Counted from the first letter of the stretch, positions 19,544 through 30,402 are shown. The stretch is DNA of 64,000 bases from Planococcus versutus (GCF_001186155.3 NZ_CP016540.2:2210001-2274000), one strand, 5' to 3'. Translations and numbers: made by a program. The notes: generated by a model from the sequence alone, not told the origin.

Positions 19544-20083
19544 GTGAACATCGGAACAAAAATTAAACGGCTTCGATTAAAAAACGGCTTAACACAAGAA
19601 GAACTTGGCAAACGAACAGATTTAAGTAAAGGATTTATTTCTCAACTAGAACGAGATACAAATTCTCCTTCTATTGAAACCTTTTTCACATTGCTCGAAG
19701 TACTTGGAACGACACCAAAAGAATTTTTTGCTGATGAGCATAACGTCAAAGTTGTTTATTCAGCAACAGACCATACAGCGCACGTTGACCCAGTAGCAGG
19801 TTATGAAATCGAATGGCTGATTCCTACTTCAAATGAAAAAGAAATGGAGCCTGTTTTTTTGACATTGCAATCAAAAGGAGCTTTTAAAAAATTTGAACCT
19901 TCTTCTTCTGAAACGTTTATTTATATTTTGGGCGGTCAGGTATTGCTTCAAATTGGCGATCACCGCTATGCTGCTTCTGCAGGAGATTCTATTTATTATG
20001 AAGCAACTGACCACCATCAAATAATGAATAACTATGATGGAGTATCCGAGATCATCATTGTTACTACGCAATCTTATTTATAA
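19544..20083 (+). CDS. HTH-cupin transcriptional regulator of polyamine uptake
   Basis: A 179-residue regulator: XRE-type helix-turn-helix (about 1-60, IGTKIKRLRLKNGLTQEELG and LSKGFISQLERD), then a cupin_2 domain (about 105-175) of the PuuR type. It probably senses polyamines and controls the downstream potABCD genes, which begin 15 bp later. GTG start with GAGGAG about 9 bp upstream. Direct repeats around its promoter fit autoregulation. The polyamine link is from gene context and family knowledge. Confidence 0.88.
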   Translation: MNIGTKIKRLRLKNGLTQEELGKRTDLSKGFISQLERDTNSPSIETFFTLLEVLGTTPKEFFADEHNVKVVYSATDHTAHVDPVAGYEIEWLIPTSNEKEMEPVFLTLQSKGAFKKFEPSSSETFIYILGGQVLLQIGDHRYAASAGDSIYYEATDHHQIMNNYDGVSEIIIVTTQSYL

Positions 20084-20098
20084 TTTAGGAGGGATTTT

Positions 20099-21205
20099 AT
20101 GACTGAAATACCGATTATTCGATTTGAAAATGTTACACAAACATACGAAGGTGCTGGCAATGTATTGAATAATGTTAGCTTTACACTAGAAAGAGGAAAA
20201 TTTTATACACTTTTAGGTCCATCTGGTTGTGGAAAAACTACGATACTGCGTTTAATCGCAGGTTTCAACACGCCTACTAGTGGTGATATTTATATTGAAA
20301 ATAAAAAAATGAACAAAGTTCCCGCAAACCAACGTCAAGTTAATACTGTATTTCAAGATTATGCTCTTTTCCCTCATTTAAATGTTTTCGAGAACGTTGC
20401 TTTTGGTTTACGCATTAAAAAAATAAAAAGCACAGAAGTAGAACGACGCGTCAAAGAAGCATTAGCTTTCGTCAATTTACAAGGCTATGAAAAAAGAGAA
20501 ATTCCAGAAATGTCTGGCGGTCAGCGTCAGCGTGTTGCCATTGCTAGAGCCATCATTAATGACCCAGAAGTTATACTGCTCGATGAACCACTTTCTGCAC
20601 TAGACTTAAAATTACGTACAGAAATGCAGTATGAGCTGCGTGAACTTCAACAACGGCTTGGTAAAACTTTCGTTTTCGTCACTCACGATCAAGAAGAAGC
20701 GCTAGCGATGTCTGATGAAATTTTCGTTCTGAACGAGGGTCAAATACAACAAAGTGGTACACCAATGGATATTTATGATGAACCCATCAACCGTTTTGTA
20801 GCAGATTTTATTGGTGAATCTAATATTGTCAGCGGCGAGATGATTGCTAATTACCAAGTACGTTTTGCAAACAAAGAATTTGAATGCGTAGATGCGGGAT
20901 TAAATCCAAATGAACAAGTAGAAATAGTCATCCGTCCAGAAGATTTAGAAATCACTTCAAGCGGTATTGGTAAAATGACTGTAACCGTAGACACACAATT
21001 ATTTAGAGGCGTTCACTTTGAAATTTCAACAATTGACGAAGTTGGCAATGAATGGCTCGTTCACTCGACTAAGAAAGTAGAAGTTGGTTCACAAATCGGC
21101 TTGGATTTTTCTCCAGAAGCTATTCATGTTATGCGATTAAATGAGTCTGAAGAAGCGTTTGATGCACGTCTAGAGTCCTACGGAGCAGTTGCTAATGAAA
21201 GATAA
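20099..21205 (+). CDS. potA: Spermidine/putrescine ABC transporter ATPase PotA
   Basis: A 368-residue ATP-binding subunit. Walker [10 protein letters not shown] at residues 40-48, Q-loop [11 protein letters not shown], signature [14 protein letters not shown], Walker B VILLDEP and the TOBE domain at the C-terminus are present. It powers polyamine import through PotB/PotC. AGGAGGG lies 8 bp upstream, and the 3' end overlaps potB by 11 bp. Confidence 0.96.
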   Translation: MTEIPIIRFENVTQTYEGAGNVLNNVSFTLERGKFYTLLGPSGCGKTTILRLIAGFNTPTSGDIYIENKKMNKVPANQRQVNTVFQDYALFPHLNVFENVAFGLRIKKIKSTEVERRVKEALAFVNLQGYEKREIPEMSGGQRQRVAIARAIINDPEVILLDEPLSALDLKLRTEMQYELRELQQRLGKTFVFVTHDQEEALAMSDEIFVLNEGQIQQSGTPMDIYDEPINRFVADFIGESNIVSGEMIANYQVRFANKEFECVDAGLNPNEQVEIVIRPEDLEITSSGIGKMTVTVDTQLFRGVHFEISTIDEVGNEWLVHSTKKVEVGSQIGLDFSPEAIHVMRLNESEEAFDARLESYGAVANER

Positions 21206-22019
21206 TCCATCGCGTCCATTATATCTTGTTCCTTATTATTTATGGATTGTTTTATTTGTTATCGCACCAATTGCATTAGTCTTCTATTTTTCTTTTTTAG
21301 ATTTGACTGGTGCTTTTTCGCTTGAAAACTACAAAAACTTCTTTTCTTCTGTTTATTTACGGATGACTTTAAGTTCTTTTTGGTATGCATTCGTGATTAC
21401 ACTCATCACCGTTATTATCGCTTACCCAACAGCTTATTGGTTGACTAAAACGAAGCATAAACAATTATGGCTCTTACTAATTATCATTCCTTCCTGGATT
21501 AACTTATTGCTGAAAGCTTACGCATTTATCGGAATATTTGGATTGTACGGACCTGCTAACAAGCTATTGCAAACACTTGGTACAGGACCATGGCAAATTT
21601 TGTTTACTGACTTTAGCTTTATCTTTGTTGCTGTTTATATTTTCATTCCATTTATGGTGTTGCCGATTTTTAACTCGTTAGATAAAATCAATCCCGCTTT
21701 AATAGATGCGTCACGAGATTTAGGTGCTTCGGCTTTCACGACATTTAGACGTGTCATTTTCCCATTAGCCATTAACGGAGTGAAATCTGGCATACAAGCA
21801 GTATTTATCCCGGCCTTATCGCTTTTTGTTATTACGCGATTGATTGCTGGAAATAAAGTGATTACGCTCGGAACAGCAATTGAACAACAATTTCTCGTTA
21901 CGCAAAACTGGGGCATGGGTTCAACCATTGCAGTGTTTTTAATCTTGTTTATGATCATCATTATGATGGTAACAGGACAGAAAGAAAAAGGAGGGTCTGA
22001 CAATGGCAAAACTAAGTAA
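21195..22019 (+). CDS. potB: Spermidine/putrescine ABC transporter permease PotB
   Basis: A 274-residue permease with about six membrane helices and the ABC EAA-like loop ([20 protein letters not shown]) that docks to PotA. The ATG at 21195 is preferred over TTG 6 bp earlier because of the GGAG spacing. It overlaps potA and potC, indicating translational coupling. Confidence 0.95.
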   Translation: MKDNPSRPLYLVPYYLWIVLFVIAPIALVFYFSFLDLTGAFSLENYKNFFSSVYLRMTLSSFWYAFVITLITVIIAYPTAYWLTKTKHKQLWLLLIIIPSWINLLLKAYAFIGIFGLYGPANKLLQTLGTGPWQILFTDFSFIFVAVYIFIPFMVLPIFNSLDKINPALIDASRDLGASAFTTFRRVIFPLAINGVKSGIQAVFIPALSLFVITRLIAGNKVITLGTAIEQQFLVTQNWGMGSTIAVFLILFMIIIMMVTGQKEKGGSDNGKTK

Positions 22020-22809
22020 GTCTGCAAAAATCTACTTAATACTAGTTTTTGCCGTTTTGTATGCGCCTATTTTCTATCTGATTTTCTATTCTTTCAACAG
22101 CGGTGGGACAATGGCGAGTTTCGAAGGATTTACTTGGGAACATTACGGAGCTGTGTTTAACGATACTCGCTTATTGATTATTTTAATGAACACGGTGATC
22201 ATTGCGTTATTATCATCTCTTTTTTCCACTGCTATCGGCGTGCTCGGTGCAATTGGCATCGTCTTTTTGAGAAATCGCAAAACACGTAATACTGTGTTAT
22301 CGTTAAATACGATTTTAATCGTCAGTCCAGACGTTATCATTGGAGCCTCTTTTCTAATTTTGTTCACTTTAATTGGTGTCAAGCTCGGCTTTGCTTCGGT
22401 TCTCATTTCACACATTGCATTTAGTATTCCGATTGTGGTTATAATGGTTTTGCCGAAGCTACAGGAAATGAGTACGTCATTGATTGATGCGGCAACTGAT
22501 CTTGGTGCATCAAAACGCGACATTTTAACACGCGTCATCATTCCCTATATAAAGCCAGGTATTTTCGCAGGATTTTTCTTGGCGCTGACGTATTCATTAG
22601 ACGATTTTGCAGTGACTTTCTTCGTTACTGGAAATGGGTTTTCTACTTTGTCGATCGAGATCTATTCAATGGCACGTGCTGGAATTACATTAACGATCAA
22701 TGCGCTATCGGCTTTAATTTTCGTCGTTACACTCGGTCTGGTTCTTGGTTATTACTTTTTTAATCAACGTACAGGTCAATCTCCAGGAACGGGAGGTGCT
22801 AAACTATGA
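22003..22809 (+). CDS. potC: Spermidine/putrescine ABC transporter permease PotC
   Basis: The second permease of the importer, 268 residues with about six helices and the EAA-like loop SLIDAATDLGASKRDILTRV. AAAGGAGGG lies within the end of potB, about 10 bp before the ATG. The stop overlaps the potD start as ATGA. Confidence 0.95.
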   Translation: MAKLSKSAKIYLILVFAVLYAPIFYLIFYSFNSGGTMASFEGFTWEHYGAVFNDTRLLIILMNTVIIALLSSLFSTAIGVLGAIGIVFLRNRKTRNTVLSLNTILIVSPDVIIGASFLILFTLIGVKLGFASVLISHIAFSIPIVVIMVLPKLQEMSTSLIDAATDLGASKRDILTRVIIPYIKPGIFAGFFLALTYSLDDFAVTFFVTGNGFSTLSIEIYSMARAGITLTINALSALIFVVTLGLVLGYYFFNQRTGQSPGTGGAKL

Positions 22810-23882
22810 AAGAAATAACAAGAGCTGCAATCGCCATTTTATTGATAGCAGGTATTTTGTTATATGTTGTCAATATCATGGAAAAAAGTTCAGCAACTTC
22901 TGGGGGTGGGACAATTTCTGTCTATAACTGGGGCGAGTATATAGACCCTGAGCTCATAAAGCAATTTGAAAAAGAAACGAATATTTCGGTTGTTTACGAA
23001 ACATTCGATTCAAATGAATCGATGATGACAAAAATTGAGCAAGGCGGGACAACTTATGATGTCGCTGTTCCTTCTGAATACGCGATTGAAAAAATGAAAG
23101 AAAACAAATTACTACAACCGATTGACCATGCGCTGATTCCAAACTTGAAAAATATTGATCCTTATTTTCTTGATTTGCCTTTTGATCCAGGCAATGAATA
23201 TTCTATTCCTTATTTTTGGGGAACTGTTGGTATAGCCTTTAATCCTACCTTACTAGACGGACAGACGTTTGAAAGCTGGAACGACTTGTGGGATCCGTCA
23301 CTTGAACAAGAAGTCATCCTAGTTGATAGTGCCCGTGAAGTAATTGGTTTGGGGTTAAACAGTCTCGGCTATTCGTTAAATTCAACCGATATGGATGAAT
23401 TGCGAGAAGCAACAGACAAATTGAAAACAATGGGTCCCAACGTTAAAGCCATTATTGGCGATGAAATTGTTGAAATGATGCGACGCGAGGAAGCAGCGGT
23501 AGCTGTTATTTGGTCTGGCCAAGCTGCAGACGTCATGTGGGTTAACGAAGACATTGATTTTGTTGTTCCAGAAGAAGGCTCGAATTTATGGTTTGATAAT
23601 ATGATTATTCCTAAAACTGCGGATAACGTAGAAGGTGCTCATGCGTTTATTAACTTTATGTTAGATCCTGAAGTAGCTGCTCAAAACGCAGATTATGTCG
23701 GGTACTCTACACCAAACGAAAAAGCGATTGCTTTGATGGACCCAGAAGTTACAGAAGATAAACGGTTTTATCCACCTGAAGAACTTCGAGAGCGACTAGA
23801 AGTCTACGAAAACTTAGGACTTGAAATGCTTGGCACTTATAATGAGTTGTTTTTAGAATTCAAAATGGATATGGAAAATTGA
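22806..23882 (+). CDS. potD: Spermidine/putrescine-binding protein PotD (membrane-anchored)
   Basis: An extracellular solute-binding protein, 358 residues, delivering polyamines to PotB/PotC. An N-terminal hydrophobic segment (about 7-24) lacks a lipobox cysteine, so it is probably held by an uncleaved anchor, as in the closely similar Streptococcus pneumoniae protein. ISVYNWGEYIDPELIKQFEK, YETFDSNESM and SNLWFDNMIIPKT are PotD family segments. Last gene of the operon; overlaps potC by 4 bp. Confidence 0.95.
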   Translation: MKEITRAAIAILLIAGILLYVVNIMEKSSATSGGGTISVYNWGEYIDPELIKQFEKETNISVVYETFDSNESMMTKIEQGGTTYDVAVPSEYAIEKMKENKLLQPIDHALIPNLKNIDPYFLDLPFDPGNEYSIPYFWGTVGIAFNPTLLDGQTFESWNDLWDPSLEQEVILVDSAREVIGLGLNSLGYSLNSTDMDELREATDKLKTMGPNVKAIIGDEIVEMMRREEAAVAVIWSGQAADVMWVNEDIDFVVPEEGSNLWFDNMIIPKTADNVEGAHAFINFMLDPEVAAQNADYVGYSTPNEKAIALMDPEVTEDKRFYPPEELRERLEVYENLGLEMLGTYNELFLEFKMDMEN

Positions 23883-23911
23883 CAGGCAGAACGTTTGCCT
23901 GTTTTTTTTTT
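23882..23911 (+). terminator. terminator of the pot operon
   Basis: The stem ACAGGCA/TGCCTGT with a 7-nt loop and a run of ten T residues, directly after the potD stop. Confidence 0.92.
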
Positions 23912-23988
23912 GCGTTTTGAGGTATAGTATGTAGATTCTAAAGACTGAAATTTAGCAACACGAAATAATAACGAAAGAAGGTCCCTCT

Positions 23989-25179
23989 ATGGCCGTACAA
24001 TCAAATAAATCGGCGCTTTATGTGCTGATGTTTAATATGTTCATTGCGATGAGTGGTATTGGACTGATCATTCCCATTATGCCTGCTTATTTGGATACAT
24101 TTGGTGTAGCAGGTCAAGCACTCGGCACATTAATCGCCACTTTTGCTTTAGCACAGTTTTTATTCTCTCCTCTTTCAGGTCAGCTTTCCGATAAATACGG
24201 TCGCAAAAAACTAATTATTTTTGGTTTGATTGTCTTCGGACTGTCTCAACTTGCATTCGGTATATCTACTGAGTTATGGATGCTTTATGTAGCTCGTTTT
24301 TTTAGTGGATTGGGAGCAGCCTTCCTGATTCCGCCGATGATGGCATTTGTTGCAGATATCACGACATACGAAGAACGAGGTAAAGGCATGGGTCTGCTCG
24401 GTGCTTCTATGTCGCTTGGCTTTATGATCGGTCCCGGTATCGGTGGTTTTCTGGCCGAAGTTAGTATTCAATTTCCGTTTTATATCGCTACTGCTGTCGC
24501 CTTGATCGCGGCGTTAATTTCCTTCACTGTTCTACCTAATGTGGTACCTACGATTCAAGCAACAGGTAAAAAGTCTGAAAACTTGCTACAACAAATGAAA
24601 CGATCTACTTATACACCTTATTTTGTCATGTTATTGATTATGTTCATCTTCGCTTTTGGTTTATCCAACTTCCAATCGACCATTGCTTTATACGCCGATA
24701 AGAAATTTGGTTTCACTCCAAAAGAAATTGCTGTTTTAATAACAGTCGGTGGATTTATAGGAGTTGTTGTTCAAACATTTGTGATTGACAAACTCTTTAA
24801 GCGTTTTGGAGAAATGAAAGTTATTTTAGTCAACCTTTTAATATCCGCAGCTGGGATGATTGGTATTTTGTTCGTTAGTTCTTTCTATGCAATTCTGTTA
24901 GTATCAGCAGTTTTTTTTACTGCTGCCTCTCTACTTCGTCCCGCGATCAATACGTTAATTTCCAAACTAGCAGGTGATGAACAAGGGTTCGCAGCAGGTA
25001 TGAACAATGCCTATATGAGCTTGGGCAATATGATTGGTCCAGCACTTGCTGGCATTCTTTTTGATATCGATATGAGCTATCCTTATATTTTAGGAACTGC
25101 CATTTTAATCACTTGTTTCTTTATCGCCAACACATGGTCGATGCGAAAACAACAACTTTTGGCTACAAGCCGCAGTTAA
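23989..25179 (+). CDS. MFS multidrug exporter (DHA1, NorA/Bmr-like)
   Basis: A 396-residue major facilitator with 12 predicted helices. It has motif A (SGQLSDKYGRKK) between helices 2 and 3 and the drug-antiporter motif C (GPGIGGFLAE) in helix 5, typical of proton-coupled drug efflux pumps of the DHA1 class. Substrate unknown. AAGAAGG lies about 8 bp before the ATG. Single-gene transcript between the pot terminator and a shared terminator. Confidence 0.9.
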   Translation: MAVQSNKSALYVLMFNMFIAMSGIGLIIPIMPAYLDTFGVAGQALGTLIATFALAQFLFSPLSGQLSDKYGRKKLIIFGLIVFGLSQLAFGISTELWMLYVARFFSGLGAAFLIPPMMAFVADITTYEERGKGMGLLGASMSLGFMIGPGIGGFLAEVSIQFPFYIATAVALIAALISFTVLPNVVPTIQATGKKSENLLQQMKRSTYTPYFVMLLIMFIFAFGLSNFQSTIALYADKKFGFTPKEIAVLITVGGFIGVVVQTFVIDKLFKRFGEMKVILVNLLISAAGMIGILFVSSFYAILLVSAVFFTAASLLRPAINTLISKLAGDEQGFAAGMNNAYMSLGNMIGPALAGILFDIDMSYPYILGTAILITCFFIANTWSMRKQQLLATSRS

Positions 25180-25222
25180 AAAACAGCAGCTCAAACCTTA
25201 AAGGTTTGAGCTGCTGTTTTTT
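25178..25222. terminator. bidirectional terminator, MFS gene / MoxR-VWA operon
   Basis: A 22-bp almost perfect inverted repeat (25178-25199 with 25201-25222) with A and T runs at both ends. It includes the MFS stop codon and serves the convergent eight-gene operon. Confidence 0.92.
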
Positions 25223-25242
25223 AATGGGAAAATAAAAAAGAG

Positions 25243-27816
25243 TTATTTTTTACTTTTCGCTTTTATTAATTGATCAATTGCTGTAGGTGAAGAAACTTCT
25301 TCTTTTGTAACTTTTCTTTTTGCTATAGATGCTGGAAGCCCGAAACGGCGAAGCGTGATATCCGTAAAAAACAAGACCATTGCGATAAACAAGACAATCA
25401 GCTGAATCGACCGAGTACTACCACTCTTGTAAGACATATCTCGAAAAGCTGCATCTAACGTCTCTAAGACCTGCCCACCTGTCCGATCAGCCAGTGTGGT
25501 CATTAAAGACACGTTTGTCTCTGCCGGTTGGTATTCATCTCCATAAGGAATCGTCATGCCTGTTTTATAGGCAGCCCCTGTTTCGTTGCTAATGCTCAAA
25601 AATACTAACCCGGGTTCAGCATCGATTTTCACGTCTACTTTTCCAGGTGCTACCGGTTCCGTCTGCAGCGGAATCTCGTTGCCTTGCTCATCTACTGCTG
25701 CAACCGTTAAAATCGCCGAGCTCCGAGTAGGATCCTCGACTGTATATACGCCTTGCTCTTTTCGTACGACTGAAAAAGGAATTTCTTCAAACGTAGGCTG
25801 TAATTCAGCTACAGTTTTATTCCAAAACTCTGGCCACTTCGACCAGCTCTGAAAATCTCCACTCCATGCCCCGCTCCCAGACGTAAAAGCAATTGTTTTT
25901 CCAAGGCCATAATTCCAACTCGCGAGTACCGGATCTTGTTCTTCACTTTCGAGTGCTACCGTTGCTGTATTTTTCGCGGTCGTTGCAATATAGGTATTCA
26001 ACTGCGGTACACCGTCTGCAAACAAATTATTCCATTTACTGTCGTATACCACCGGATAAAATGGCTTATCGACAATGTATGTTCGTGACATCATAATCGT
26101 TTCACGGGATAAAATAGCTGGAATTGTTGTGGCATCTGTGACATCGTAAAACCTCCCGCTACCTGTACTAGCTAGTTGCTCCAATAAATTTCGATCTGCA
26201 TCTTGACCGATGGAAACAGTCGATAAGGTAATGTTATTGTCTTTTCCGTTTTCGATTAATGCATCGTAATCATTGGATGTCGCGGATTGTCCATCTGTTA
26301 ACAGGATAATGTGTTTGCGTTGCAGTTTTAAGTCTTCTAGTTCCATATAAGCTTGCTGCAACGAACGATAAATTTCAGTTCCACCACCAGGTGTAATACT
26401 TAAAATTTTATCTACTGCTTTTTTAGAATCTGCTACTTTAGCTATCGGTAAGATTTCCCACGGTTTGTCATCAAACGCAATAACTCCTAGCGTGTCATTG
26501 GGACGCAACAGTTCAACAGAACGAGCAGCTGCTTCTTTTGCTAGTTCCATTTTCATGCCCATCATGCTTCCCGAACGGTCCATAACAATCATTAGCCCAA
26601 GTGAAGGTAATTCATGCTTGCCTTTGACTTCCATTTCGACTGGCAATAACTGTTCGATTGGCGTTTTAAAATAGCCACCTAATCCAAAGCTTTGGTCGCC
26701 ACCAACCATTATAAATCCAACACCAAATTGACGAACCGCTTGTTCAATAATTGTCATTTGTTGTTCCCCTACAGATGTTCCAGAAACATTATCAAAAATA
26801 ATTGAATCATAACGAAGGATGGCAGATAAACTGCTCGGCAATTGATCCGCGGCTAGTTCCGTTACGCCTAAATTATTCGTATCCAATAAAAGTGCTATTG
26901 GGCTTGGAACACCGCCGTTGACGACTAGCACTTCTGGGTTTCCAGAAACTTCTGTGATGCTAAACATTGAATTGTTTTCAAGGTACGCATCTTTCGCCGT
27001 TTCTATACGGACTTCATACTTTTGAAGCCCTTCTAAATTAGCAGGATACGAATAGCTATAGACATTTTGACCTTCAACAACTTTGATTTCTTTCTTATCC
27101 AACTCTTTATCATTAGCAGAAAAAATAAGTTTAGCTGTTGATTCAGTATCTGAGTCAATGGCTACAGTAAAAGTTTGCGATTCACCTAAAAATGCACGTG
27201 AGGGCGTTTCAAAGCGACTAATCGCTAGATCATTTTTGGCGATTTGTTCGACTGGCCAGATATCCACTTGAAGACGCTCTGACTGTAGTCGATTTAAACT
27301 TTCAATAGCAGACGATTGTGTTTCATTGCCATCCGTTAAAATGACAAGTCGCGTCGCTAAGTTGGTATCTCCACTATTTGAAGCAAGTTCTAACGCCCGC
27401 GCAATATTGGTGTGGCTATTGTTTCCAACGGTTAGTTCTGCCGGTAAAAGTTGCGGATCGTTGGTCATTGGTAACAAGCTTTGGAAATCCTCTGCAAATG
27501 TATAGACCGCGATAGATTGATGATCTTTTTTGGCTTCTACTGCTTCTTCAATTGCCACGGTCATTGCTGTTTGCATTCCTTCAAGAGACGCAGAACGGTC
27601 CATAAGAAAAATAACTTGTTCTTCTTTTACAGGACTAAATAACGAAGGAGCTGCCAAAGCAACTATCAACAAGGTGACAGCCACGGTTCTTAAAACAAAC
27701 ACAACCTTTATCATTTTAGAGCTAGCTGAAAAATGCTTGAGTGCAAACCACCCAAAATAACACAGCACCGGAATGAGTAACAATAGCCAGATGGGCTTAT
27801 CGAGTTGCAATTCCAC
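25243..27816 (-). CDS. VWA-domain membrane protein with GATase-like segment
   Basis: An 857-residue protein: two N-terminal helices (about 9-26, 38-58), a first VWA-like domain (MDRSAS, LTDGNE), an Ig-like stretch, a class I glutamine amidotransferase-like Rossmann region (VLVVNGG, GFIMVGGDQSFGLGGY) and a second VWA domain with an intact MIDAS (MDRSGSM, later LLTDGQSA). A C-terminal helix near 815-833 and a basic tail follow. Most of it should face outward. GTG start behind GGGAGGTG; overlaps the preceding gene by 20 bp. Last gene of the operon. Function unknown. Confidence 0.85.
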   Translation of the reverse strand: MELQLDKPIWLLLLIPVLCYFGWFALKHFSASSKMIKVVFVLRTVAVTLLIVALAAPSLFSPVKEEQVIFLMDRSASLEGMQTAMTVAIEEAVEAKKDHQSIAVYTFAEDFQSLLPMTNDPQLLPAELTVGNNSHTNIARALELASNSGDTNLATRLVILTDGNETQSSAIESLNRLQSERLQVDIWPVEQIAKNDLAISRFETPSRAFLGESQTFTVAIDSDTESTAKLIFSANDKELDKKEIKVVEGQNVYSYSYPANLEGLQKYEVRIETAKDAYLENNSMFSITEVSGNPEVLVVNGGVPSPIALLLDTNNLGVTELAADQLPSSLSAILRYDSIIFDNVSGTSVGEQQMTIIEQAVRQFGVGFIMVGGDQSFGLGGYFKTPIEQLLPVEMEVKGKHELPSLGLMIVMDRSGSMMGMKMELAKEAAARSVELLRPNDTLGVIAFDDKPWEILPIAKVADSKKAVDKILSITPGGGTEIYRSLQQAYMELEDLKLQRKHIILLTDGQSATSNDYDALIENGKDNNITLSTVSIGQDADRNLLEQLASTGSGRFYDVTDATTIPAILSRETIMMSRTYIVDKPFYPVVYDSKWNNLFADGVPQLNTYIATTAKNTATVALESEEQDPVLASWNYGLGKTIAFTSGSGAWSGDFQSWSKWPEFWNKTVAELQPTFEEIPFSVVRKEQGVYTVEDPTRSSAILTVAAVDEQGNEIPLQTEPVAPGKVDVKIDAEPGLVFLSISNETGAAYKTGMTIPYGDEYQPAETNVSLMTTLADRTGGQVLETLDAAFRDMSYKSGSTRSIQLIVLFIAMVLFFTDITLRRFGLPASIAKRKVTKEEVSSPTAIDQLIKAKSKK

Positions 27817-29530
27817 GACGATACACCTCCCATTCCAGAAGCACTAACAGTAAGATGATCCCTATAATAAATGGCACAAACGAAAAACGAACGGTATCTT
27901 GTACAGCTTTTGACTGCCCCATTACATAAGACGACCCAGCAGAAAGCTCTTTTTCTTGAGAAGTTAGCTGTACAATCATGGTCATGTCTTTTTCATCACC
28001 CACCACTTGGTAAATACCCGGTTCATTAGGTGCCACAAAAGGTCCGCTCCCTTCAATATAAGAATGGCGATAAGCACCGTCTCGAAAGATTTCCCATTCT
28101 CCGGTTGGTGAAGCTAACGACATGGATCGGTGTTCATTTGGCTGGAAAAAACCAAGAAATTCCGCATCGTCTGATAAACTTTCCATGGCACTCCATAAAA
28201 ACAAAGGAAAAGAAGGAGAAAGCGGCCAGTCGGTCAATTGAACATCTGTCAACACCACAATGTCTCCTTTTGGAGACACTTGAATAAACGGATGATCATC
28301 TATTGTGGCGATGGTTTCGTAGCCTTTAAAAGGTGGATATAGTTGTGAAACATACACTTCATCCAATGAAGCATAGGTGAAAAGCGGATGTGGCTTTGTC
28401 TCAATTTGACCTGTCACTTCAAAAGGATTTTCATCATTTCGCCCAAACATAAAAATGGGTGTCGTGGCTTCTAGTAAATCACGTTGATTCGTAACTAATG
28501 GCAATCCTGCGTCAGGCTGCAATTGAGTGGCTTCGGCTAAACTAACATCTAAAGCGAGTGAACGAAAACCACTTGCGATTAATTCATGCAAAGCCGAGTC
28601 AATGACAATTGCGTTAACTGGCGGAGCTAAATATGTTGCCATTGTATTATCCGCAGCATAATCATCCGATACGTCTAGCTCTGCTTGCCATAGCTTGTAG
28701 TTTGGCAACTCATCAAACGGAACGAGCAGTTCTTCTGCCGCTTCGAGTTTTACTTCTACTGCTTTTTCAAAACTGCCAGACGATAAACGCACAGTAGCAT
28801 TCATGGATGTTTCGCTATTATTGATAACTTGGACAATGCCTCGTGTCCCTTTATCCGTTTCTGAAAGACCCAGTTGGCGAATAGCTACATTAGTCAGTTT
28901 TTCCGAAAACCCATGAACTTGATAACTTTGTCCTGTTTTATTGGCAAGGGCAGCACGGTCTAAGTAATCGGTAAAAATATGAATAATCGTTGAGTCATTA
29001 GTCGCGAGCGTATCCGCAAATAAAATCGTTTGCTCCATTTCGGCATTTTCGTAACTTACGGCTAATTGGTCAATTGCTTTTTCCACTCGCTCAACATTTT
29101 GCTCATTGCGAATAACCACTTCTGGACTAACACCCGTCGTAACAATTGTCACAGGCTTGCCTCCTGCTTGTGACGCTAATTTCTTCATTTGTGCTTGTTG
29201 CTTTTCAAAATGCGTTGGAGAACCAGCTAACATCGTTGCTGACGTATCCACAATAAAAACAAAGTCATTGCCAGCTAAAGTTTCCGATTCGTTGAAGGGC
29301 TCAATTAACGCCAGTACACAAAAAAGAAGAGCAGCCAATTGAAGATAAAACAATAAATGATGCTGTAATTTTTTCAAATAAGGCGAAGCTTGCAACTCTT
29401 TCATTCGTTCTTGCCAAAACAAAGTTGAAGAAACGCGCTGGTCTTTGTATTTTTTTCTAAAAAAATAATAGAGAATGACGGCTAGCGGCATAATTGCCGT
29501 CCAGATCATCACCCAATTTGCTACTCCCAT
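27797..29530 (-). CDS. BatA-like VWA-domain membrane protein
   Basis: A 577-residue protein with the BatA N-terminal double-helix region (about 1-80, WVMIWTAIMPLAVILYYFF and LLFYLQLAALLFCVLALI). A VWA-like domain begins FVFIVDTSATM, where the MIDAS is variant (DTSAT rather than DxSxS). A long extracellular-type region follows, then a C-terminal helix (about 550-567). It sits between the DUF58 gene and the larger VWA gene, a common order in Bat/MoxR clusters. Its substrate or partner is unknown. Confidence 0.85.
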   Translation of the reverse strand: MGVANWVMIWTAIMPLAVILYYFFRKKYKDQRVSSTLFWQERMKELQASPYLKKLQHHLLFYLQLAALLFCVLALIEPFNESETLAGNDFVFIVDTSATMLAGSPTHFEKQQAQMKKLASQAGGKPVTIVTTGVSPEVVIRNEQNVERVEKAIDQLAVSYENAEMEQTILFADTLATNDSTIIHIFTDYLDRAALANKTGQSYQVHGFSEKLTNVAIRQLGLSETDKGTRGIVQVINNSETSMNATVRLSSGSFEKAVEVKLEAAEELLVPFDELPNYKLWQAELDVSDDYAADNTMATYLAPPVNAIVIDSALHELIASGFRSLALDVSLAEATQLQPDAGLPLVTNQRDLLEATTPIFMFGRNDENPFEVTGQIETKPHPLFTYASLDEVYVSQLYPPFKGYETIATIDDHPFIQVSPKGDIVVLTDVQLTDWPLSPSFPLFLWSAMESLSDDAEFLGFFQPNEHRSMSLASPTGEWEIFRDGAYRHSYIEGSGPFVAPNEPGIYQVVGDEKDMTMIVQLTSQEKELSAGSSYVMGQSKAVQDTVRFSFVPFIIGIILLLVLLEWEVYRRGIATR

Positions 29531-29541
29531 GCCGCTTCACC

Positions 29542-30402
29542 TCACCCGATCCAATTTTTTCGTATCATTTGATGAAATAACACTTGCTCGATTCCGTCTT
29601 CTACATTTACCGGTAAATAAGCAATCCCATAAGTGCGACAAAGAGATTCTAAACCTTTGCTGTGCAGTTCACTTTGCTTTTGGTATGCACGAAGTGCTTC
29701 TTCTGTCACCGTCACGCTCGTTACTTGTTGCGTTTCATCATCGATAAAACGTAAATCTCCTTTGTAAGCCGGCAATCGTTCGTCTTGTGTAGTCACATGA
29801 ATAAATCGGATATCGTGCGCAAAAGCCGGAGCCTGTCTGAAAAACACCTGCCAATCTTCAAGTGGTTCTAGTCCATCGGATACGATGAATAATACAGTAG
29901 AGTCCTTTGCGGCATGAAAACGTGCTTGACGCACGAATGATACGTTTTCAGGATCTGGCATAGCAGATACAAAATGTTCAAACAGTTTTTTTGCTGATTT
30001 TCCTTTTTTACGAAAAGGAATTATTTTTTTGGATCCCGCTGATACCGTTAAGCGGTCATCACTTCCCAACACCATTAACCCAAGTGAAAACGCCAATTGC
30101 TTGGCAAACAACCATTTATTGCTCATTGATTTTGAACTATCAAGCAAGACATGGATACGCATTTCTTGCTCATCTAGAAACCGTTTAATGTAGATGCGTT
30201 CCGTTCGGGCATAAACGTTCCAGTCGATATGGCGGACATCGTCTCCTGGATGGTATTCGCGAAAATCGGAAAAATCTAATGAACTACCAAAACGCATTGA
30301 CCGGTGAGACCCTTTATGGTGTCCTTTAATTTTTGCTTTTGTACCTATGGCATAGCGACTAAGACGCGAACCCCAATCAGCTGGTAAATTTAATACCGTC
30401 AT
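29542..30402 (-). CDS. DUF58 (VWA-related) protein
   Basis: A 286-residue soluble protein of the DUF58 family. It has the signature GSSLDFSDFREYHPGDDVRHIDWNVYART (split by this description at the DFREY and DIDW parts) and a VWA-like core with LLDSSKSM. DUF58 proteins accompany MoxR ATPases and are thought to be their clients or partners. It overlaps the moxR gene by 4 bp (ATGA), so the two are translationally coupled. Confidence 0.88.
   Translation of the reverse strand: MTVLNLPADWGSRLSRYAIGTKAKIKGHHKGSHRSMRFGSSLDFSDFREYHPGDDVRHIDWNVYARTERIYIKRFLDEQEMRIHVLLDSSKSMSNKWLFAKQLAFSLGLMVLGSDDRLTVSAGSKKIIPFRKKGKSAKKLFEHFVSAMPDPENVSFVRQARFHAAKDSTVLFIVSDGLEPLEDWQVFFRQAPAFAHDIRFIHVTTQDERLPAYKGDLRFIDDETQQVTSVTVTEEALRAYQKQSELHSKGLESLCRTYGIAYLPVNVEDGIEQVLFHQMIRKNWIG

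Noticed and set aside
22806..23882. PotD lacking a lipobox as a defect
   Set aside because: Close relatives in streptococci have the same uncleaved hydrophobic anchor, so it is a family property.
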